From Acanthornis magna (taxonomy: Eukaryota; Chordata; Aves; Passeriformes; Acanthizidae): a DNA stretch of 64,000 bases. Position numbers and translations under genes: made by a program. Positions 57,735 through 64,000 of this stretch are shown here, piece after piece. Location of the stretch: contig JAWUZG010000177.1 of assembly GCA_036785705.1 (NCBI GenBank), forward strand, positions 682,001 to 746,000, in the 5' to 3' direction. Numbering within the stretch: position 1 is the stretch's first letter; every line of letters begins with the position of its first letter. The notes under the pieces are model-generated. The model did no database searches, was not told the DNA's origin, and saw only the letters and a program-made list of their open reading frames with translations.

Positions 57735-58310
57735 GCCATTTTTCCTTTTATTTAATGGAATGAAGCTGTCCAGGGGAGGTTTAGGTTGGATTTTAGGAAA
57801 AGGTTCTTCCCCCAGAGGGAGATGGGCACTGGAGATTTTTCTTTTTATTTAATGAAATGAAGCTGTCCAGGGGAGGTTTGGGTTGGATTTTAGGAACAGG
57901 TTCTTCTCCCAGAGGGAGATGGGCACTGGAGATTTTTCCTTTTATTTAATGAAATGAAGCTGTCCAGGGGAGGTTTGGGTTGGATTTTAGGAACAGGTTC
58001 TTCTCCCAGAGGGAGATGGGTACTGGAGATTTTTCCTTTTATTTAATGGAATGAAGGTGTCCAGGGGAGGCTTGGGTTGGATTTTAGGAAAAGGTTCTTT
58101 CCCCAGAGGGAGATGGGCACTGGAGATTTTTCCTTTTATTTAATGAAGCTGTGCCAGGGGAGGTTTGGGTTGGGTTTTAGGAACAGGTTCTTCCCCCAGA
58201 GGGAGATGGGCACTGGAGATTTTTCCTTTTATTTAATGGGATGAAACTGTGCCAGGGGAGGTTTGGGTTGGGTTTTAGGAACAGGTTCTTCCCCCAGAGG
58301 GAGATGGGCA
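57735..58310. repeat. 97-bp tandem array derived from CR1, 6 units
   Basis: Units contain CAGGGGAGGTTTGGGTTGGA, TTTTAGGAACAGGTTCTTC and CCCAGAGGGAGATGGGCACT, followed by TTTTTCCTTTTATTTAATG. CAGGGGAGG occurs at 57771, 57868, 57965, 58062, 58155 and 58253. The first half matches the CR1 3' region (GGGGAGGTTTAG...). The last unit runs on into more CR1-like sequence to about 58370. Confidence 0.92.
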
Positions 58311-59394
58311 ATGAAGAGGCTCCCAGGGGATGGGCACAGCCCCAAGGCTGCCCCAGGAGTGTTTGGGGTGCCCCAGAGATGCACAGGGTGGGATTTTGGG
58401 GTGTCCTGAGCAGGAGTGGATGATCCCTGTGTGTCCTTTCCCACTCAGGATATTCAGTGGAGGAGCAGGGTGAGTATGAAACAGCAAAGAGGACAGAACA
58501 GGAGGCAAAGAAAACCAAAATTCCCAAGTCCCAAACAAGCAAAGGAAGCAAAACTTCATTGGCTGCTGCTTTTCACTTGTCCAGTCTTGGGATGATCTTG
58601 CTTTGAAGAGAAAGAAAAGCATCAGACACACAAACACGGCTGCTGCCAAGGCTGGAGGTGTGTTTATGTGCACAAATCACTGCAAATGTAGAAATCGAGC
58701 CCCAGGAGAGCTGATAAGCTGAGATATTTTTGGGAGGAGGCAGTGGGAGGGAAGTGAAGATGACTGTTGTGGGTTTTATGGATCAAAGTTATTTGGTGGC
58801 TTTTTGGACCCTTGAAAACGAGACACCTGCAGAAGGCATCGTGGGTTTGTTGAATTGCTCGAGATTTTGTGTCTTTTTTTAAAAAAAAAAATCAACATTA
58901 TGAGAAAGAGAAATGGTTTCTTTGAAAGTCTGGAGTTGTGAGAGTGAAGACGAGAAACAACCCAGAAACTCTTCCCTTCTGATGATAAAACCACTCAGGC
59001 AGAGCTGGAGGCTTGAGGAGGAACTTAGAAATGAATTCAAGCTCCAAGGCACGATGTCAGAAGACTTTTTTGGGAAAGAGGAGTCTGAAGTCACTGAGAA
59101 GGCAGGAAAGATCAGCCTCTCCTTAGAGCCTCCAGCTGAGGATGGCAGAACAAGCAGAAATGTCTTATTTACTCGTACAAAAGAGCCTGCAAATTATTTA
59201 TGCACTGGAAAAATTGCCTCTTGTGAGGTTTATTTATTTCATCACTCTGAGCACTTGAAATGGATAAAGAACTTTACAGGAGGGTTATTTTGTTGGTTGT
59301 TGGGGTTTTTTTTTAAATTTGTTTTTAATTGATAAAAAAACTGACCGGGAGATATAAACTAAGAATCAATGGGAAAAGATCAGAATGGAAAGAA

Positions 59395-59560
59395 GAAAGT
59401 TTCATTCTGGTTTTGTGATGACCCTCGAGTTTAATTCTGGTTTTGTGATGACCCTCGAGTTTAATTCTCGTTTTGTGACGACCCTCGAGTTTAATTCTGG
59501 TTTTGTGGTGACCCTTGAGGTTAATTCTGGTTTTGTGATGACCCTTGTGGTGCTGATCAG
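59395..59560. repeat. 30-bp tandem repeat, 5 units
   Basis: The unit is TTCTGGTTTTGTGATGACCC plus TCGAGTTTAA. Each unit is ten codons long, giving the repeated peptide FNSGFVMTLE on + and KPELNSRVIT on -. There is no start context or conserved flank, so coding is unlikely. Confidence 0.95.
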
Positions 59561-60034
59561 GGCTTCCAAAAGGGCTGTGCAAATTTTAATGCCTGCCACA
59601 AAATCTTCTGTGTTATTTGGGACAGGAAGGGACTGGTGCATTTGGAAGATGTTTAAATAAGTGTGTTTTGAGGGGGAAAATAAAATTATTTGTGGCGATT
59701 CCTTGGTTCTACATGAGACAAAGGCAGGAAAGTGGGGTTTGTTTTTGGGAGGCTCACATTGAATGTGTGAAGTTTGATCCAAACTGGGTGTGTCAAGGAT
59801 GGATATCCGAGGGAATTTGACATTATTTTATTGAAAGGAATTCCAGGTGTCTGCCAGGAACTGGCCAGGCTCACCTGGAAGGGTATTTCAGGACAGGAAG
59901 GGATTAGGATTGGGGCACATTCACTCTCTGCCCTTGGAAAAGTTGGGATTGTTTCCCTCGGGAAAAGAGGAATGATAAAGATAAAATAACAGTGGGGTGG
60001 GAAGGGGAGGTGGCACTTCTGGTTCTGCTCCAAG

Positions 60035-60160
60035 AACACAGAATTAGGGAATGGTTTGGGTGGGAAGGGACCTCAAAGGCCACCCAATGCCACCCCTGCC
60101 ATGGCAGGGACACCTCCCACTGCCCCAGGCTGGCCCTGGGCACTGCCAGGGTGGCACAAG
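60035..60160 (-). mobile_element. CR1 LINE 3' fragment, reverse
   Basis: Starts ACAGAATTAGGGAATGGTTT, then GGGAAGGGACCTCAAAGGCC and CATGGCAGGGACACCTCCCA. Confidence 0.87.
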
Positions 60161-60298
60161 GGCCACCAGCACTGCCATGGGGCAGGGAACGGGCGGGGGA
60201 AGGGGTTTTGAATCCAACTCCTTCTGCCAAGGCCATGGGCATGGAAAAGAGCTTGGAGATCACCAGGTCCAAGCAGCACCACCACCATGTATATTTCT

Positions 60299-60440
60299 GT
60301 GTATATATATATATGTATATATATATGTATATATATATACACACACACACACATTATATATATATATTTGTGTGTGTGTGTATATATATTTTTATACTTC
60401 TGTATATTTTTATATATTTATATATATTTGTAATAGAGTA
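60299..60440. repeat. TA/CA/GT dinucleotide cluster with inverted symmetry
   Basis: (TA)n, then (AC)n near 60339-60353, (TA)n, then (GT)n near 60368-60382, then (TA)n. The AC and GT arms are reverse complements around a TA centre, so a cruciform can form. Confidence 0.92.
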
Positions 60441-60499
60441 AAATTTATTTATATCTATAATAGAGTAAAACTATTTTTATAATAGAGTCAAATTTGCAT

Positions 60500-62765
60500 A
60501 TATCACTAATATATATGGTCCCTTCCAACTCAGAATATTCTGGGATTATGATATTATCTGAACAAAATATTATGAAATCCAGTGATTATTATATCCCTAT
60601 TTTATATATGTATATATATCTCTGAAAGATATAAGGTATAATAGAGTATGATAGAGTATAATATACTCTATAATAGAGTATAAAGTATATTTATCACTAA
60701 TATATGTGGTCCCTTCCAACTCAGAATATTCTGGAATTATGCTATTATCTGAACAAAATATTATGAAATCCAGTGATTATTATATCCCTGTTTTATATAT
60801 TTTAAAAAATTTATATATATATATAAAATAGAGTATAAATTATATATATCACTAATATGTATGGGCCCTTCCAACTCAGAATATTCTGGGATTATTGTAT
60901 TATCTGAAGAAAATATTATGAAATCCAGTGATTATTATATCACTATTTTATATATATATATATTTAATTTGTATGTATGTGTATATATCTATCTATCTAT
61001 CTATATATCTATATCTAACAGAGTATAAATTATATATATCACTAATATATATGGTCTCTTCCAACTCAGAATATTCTGGGATTATGGTATTACATGAAGA
61101 AAATATTATGAAATCCAGTGATTGTTATCTCACTGTTTTATTTATATCTATAATACAGTATAAATTATATATATCACTAATATGTATGGGCCCTTCCAAT
61201 TCAGAATATTCTGGGATTATGGTATTACCTGAAGGAAATATTATGAAATCCAGTGATTATTATATCACTATTTTATAGATACATTTTTAATTTGTATGTA
61301 TGTGTGTATATATCTATCTATCTATCTATCTATCTACATCTATATATCTATATATCTATGTATCTATATATCTAACAGAGTATAAATTATATATATCACT
61401 AATGTATATGGTCTCTTCCAACTCAGAATATTCTGGGATTATGGTATTACATGAAGAAAATATTATGAAATCCAGTGATTGTTATCTCACTATTTTATTT
61501 ATATCTATAATACAGTATAAATTATATATATCACTAATATATATGGGCCCTTCCAACCACCCTTAAATCCACACCTTTTTTGGACACTCCCAGGGATGCA
61601 GACTCCACCATTTCCTCATCATTTCCTGTCTTTTTATGAGCTCAAACTTTACAACTAGAAATGGACCGAAGGGGAGATGTTCAGTCATGAAATATGTTGC
61701 AGCAATCTGTGTTTCGCACAAGTGCTCATGGGCGGATTTACAGAGGAACTGAATGAAACTCCTTGTCTGCTCTACCTGCCAAATGTCAAATTTAAGGAGA
61801 TAAATCAAATCCGTGTGCTTTGGATGCTTCTCTGCTTCTCTGTGTGTTTTGTTTCCTCTTGCAGAGAATTTTATTGCACCCTCCTCTTCCTCTCTGTAGT
61901 ACCAGAGATGAGGTCAAGTCGGAGGAAATCAATACTGAGCTGAAGAGTTGGACAAATCTGAAGAAAATATTATGAAATCCAGTGCTTATTATAGCACTAA
62001 TTCATATATATTTATATATATATGAAAGATATAAAAAAGTGTATTTATCACTAATATATGTGGTCCCTTCGAACTCAGAATATTCTGGGATTATGGTATT
62101 ATATGAAGAAAATATTATGAAATCCAGTGATTATTATATCACTATTTTTATATATATATATATTTAATGTTTATATATATATATATATATATAAAATAGA
62201 GTATAAGTTATATATACCACTAATATATATGGGCCCTTCCAACTCAGAATATTCTGGGATTATTGTATTATCTGAAGAAAATATTATGAAATCCATTGAT
62301 TATTATCTCACTATTTATGTCTATAATAGAGTATAAATTATATGTATCACTAATATATATGGGCCCTTCCAACTCAGAATATTCTGGGATTATGGTATTA
62401 TATGAAGAAAATATTATGAAATCCAGTGATTATTATATCACTATTTTATATATACTTAAAATTTATATATATATATATGTATATACATATGAGTAAAAAT
62501 TATATATATCACTAATATATATGGGCCCTTCCAACTGAGAATATTCTGGGATTATGGTATTATATGAAGAAAATATTATGAAATGCAGTGATTATTGTAT
62601 CACTTTTTTATTTATATCTATAATAGAGTATAAATTATATGTATCATATATATTATATATATATATAGGCCTTTCCAACTGAGAATATTCTGGAATTATG
62701 GTATTATATGAAGAAAATATTATGAAATCCAGTAATTATGATACCACTATTTTTTATATATATAT
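60500..62765. repeat. TA-rich tandem array, about 12 units, split by 61560-61965
   Basis: Each unit has TATATATCACTAATATATAT, GGTCCCTTCCAACTCAGAAT, ATTCTGGGATTATGGTATTA, GAAGAAAATATTATGAAATC and CAGTGATTATTATATCAC, then a variable TA or ATCT microsatellite. Conserved cores start near 60518, 60709, 60864, 61050, 61186, 61408, 61544, 62062, 62231, 62360, 62521 and 62668. The core GGTCCCTTCCAACTCAGAAT resembles the last bases of CR1. A block of about 400 bp, not repeated, interrupts the array. Confidence 0.93.
61560..61965. other. Unique block interrupting the TA-rich array
   Basis: It begins with a CR1-like reverse stretch (TTGGACACTCCCAGGGATGC and GACTCCACCATTTCC), then continues as sequence of normal composition. 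It has no ORF of note and no recognisable family. It could be an insertion, or original sequence around which the array grew. Confidence 0.5.
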
Positions 62766-63245
62766 ATAGGGGAACTCCAGGGGTGGAGTTCCCATCCCTG
62801 GAAGTGTCCAAAACCAACTTGAGGCCAGCTTTGAACACTGTTTTTTTGTCAACCCTGGATAAATGATATGTTTGTCTTATTCATATCATGGCATGAGATC
62901 ATCTCCAAGCAATGAATCTGAAGAATCAAAAAATGGATTCATGAAGGAAAAAGGATTTGATTTAGTTTGACCAAGAAAGTTGAATTAATCACTTCCATAA
63001 CGACAACTGGCTGGTTTGCAAAATCCCATAACCGTTTTGAATTTCAAAGAAAAAAGACCAGATAAGTTGTTTTGATGTTTTTGGATAACATTCTCACTAT
63101 TTTTCATCCAGCTCTATGGAATAAGATATTTAAATCACAGCTACTCTTTTTTCTGAGGGTGAGGTTTAACGGTGAACACGGTGATGGTTGGATGTGATGA
63201 TCTGAGAGCTCTTTTCCAGCCTAAATGATTCCATGATTTTGTGAT
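62765..63245 (+). mobile_element. CR1 LINE fragments
   Basis: The piece 62765-62835 (GGTGGAGTTCCCATCCCTGG, AGTGTCCAAAACCAACTTGA) and the piece 63150-63245 (GTGATGGTTGGATGTGATGA, CTCTTTTCCAGCCTAAATGA, ending CCATGATTTTGTGATC) are consecutive parts of CR1. They are separated by about 320 bp that does not look like CR1, possibly an insertion. Confidence 0.7.
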
Positions 63246-64000
63246 CAGGGATTTAGGGAAAACCCTTGAGCTGCAAAGGAACACCTCACGGATAACAGAA
63301 CTGAGGGGTGGAGGAAATTTTTTGGAATCATGACTTTTCCAGGATGTGATTCTCTAGGAAGTGCTGAGCTTTCCGCCTGCCCAGGGCGTGTGGAACATTC
63401 CCCGTTTTTCTGTCTGTCCCAGTGCAGAGTGTGTGTAACCAGGGAGTGATTTCGGGGTGTTGATTGTGGCTGTGCATCCTCAAAAACTCCCAAACATCTC
63501 TCAGCCACCACAACATTCCTTGGAGGCGTTGGGGGATGGACTGAGTGATTTCCTGAGGTCTCCCAATTTTCTGTGATTCCTAGAACTCCCTGGGATGACA
63601 TCCCTGCTCCCCTCACCACCAGAGAGCCAACCCAGCAGCTCAGGGCTTGTCAGAGCTGTGGAACTTCGAATTCCAAAGATTTAGTTCCGAAGGCGGCCCC
63701 GCGGGTTGGGATCGGGGAGAACGCGGCAATTAAATGCGGAATTAACGGGAGGGGGAAGGGACGTGTTGCGTTTAACTTCACACTCGTGATTTAAGTGCCA
63801 GAATTAAAATCATCAGCTCCCTGTGTGGTCTCCTTATTTGTAAGAATTCAAGTGACATTAAAATTGGATTAAAATGAGCTTTTGCTTGAAGGACCAATAT
63901 TAAAATCAAGGGAGGCTGAAGGAGGAGGGAAGGGGGTGGTTTCCCTATCGGCAGAGGGGAATTGTGTGTGTTTCGATGGCTGTGCACCCATCCTCCTCCT

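Larger units (their letters stand above)
37025..64000 (+). other. EXOC4 intron 7 (continues past the window)
   Basis: At least 27 kb of intron. EXOC4 has very large introns in vertebrates, so this is expected. Unique stretches with nothing recognisable are about 37030-39670, 39830-42840, 43230-43560, 44590-45380, 47690-48380, 48480-50120, 51330-53730, 54815-57720, 58320-59390, 59570-60030 and 63250-64000. Exon 8 was not found. Confidence 0.85.

Noticed and set aside
61677..61943. 88-residue frame in the block that interrupts the TA-rich array
   Set aside because: No recognisable domain and no good start context. Acceptor-like CTTGCAG and CTGTAG sites are present, but neither opens into known coding sequence.
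37025..64000. Search for EXOC4 exon 8 and for nested genes in intron 7
   Set aside because: No frame resembled the next EXOC4 segment or any other protein I know; short exons could still be missed by eye.

Overview
The window looks like a stretch of a bird chromosome, most probably a songbird (passerine). The evidence is about twenty CR1-type LINE fragments and several bird-type retroviral solo LTRs, with no mammalian SINEs or L1. The only protein-coding gene I can support is EXOC4 (SEC8), an exocyst subunit, on the + strand. Six consecutive internal exons are present, corresponding to human exons 2-7: 944-1133, 5327-5521, 23277-23461, 24623-24732, 33047-33290 and 36847-37024. Every acceptor has AG and every donor has GT. 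The intron phases (1-base and 2-base split codons) join into one uninterrupted reading frame. Exon 1 lies before the window. Exon 8 lies after it, or is at least not visible, so the last 27 kb is part of one very large intron.

Everything else is intronic. Intron 2 (1134-5326) opens with a 26-copy 27-28 bp minisatellite and a CR1. Intron 3 (5522-23276) is the richest in repeats. It has a long TCCTC pentanucleotide tract at the exon 3 donor, CR1s, two LTRs, a 44-copy minisatellite at 10.3-11.7 kb, two large polypyrimidine tracts at 14.2 and 16.2 kb, a 17-bp array at 17.5-18.2 kb and a 22-bp array ending just before exon 4. Intron 5 (24733-33046) carries a CR1 reverse-transcriptase remnant split by a solo LTR. 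Intron 6 (33291-36846) carries CR1s and a solo LTR. Intron 7 (37025 to the end) holds a VNTR-bearing LTR, a 2.1-kb satellite-like array, a nested LTR composite, two neighbouring solo LTRs, a CR1-derived 97-bp array and a TA-rich array at 60.3-62.8 kb.

The encoded part of EXOC4 is roughly residues 30-396 of a protein of about 970 residues. It covers the N-terminal Sec8 domain and the start of the helical rod. I found no sign of a second gene, an RNA gene, a CRISPR array or a new defence-type system. Many long open frames exist, but they are by-products of tandem repeats whose units lack stops. The more interesting observations concern genome architecture: tandem arrays beside splice sites, inverted CR1 copies around exon 6, inverted solo LTRs around exon 7, and tandem arrays that grew out of retroelement ends.
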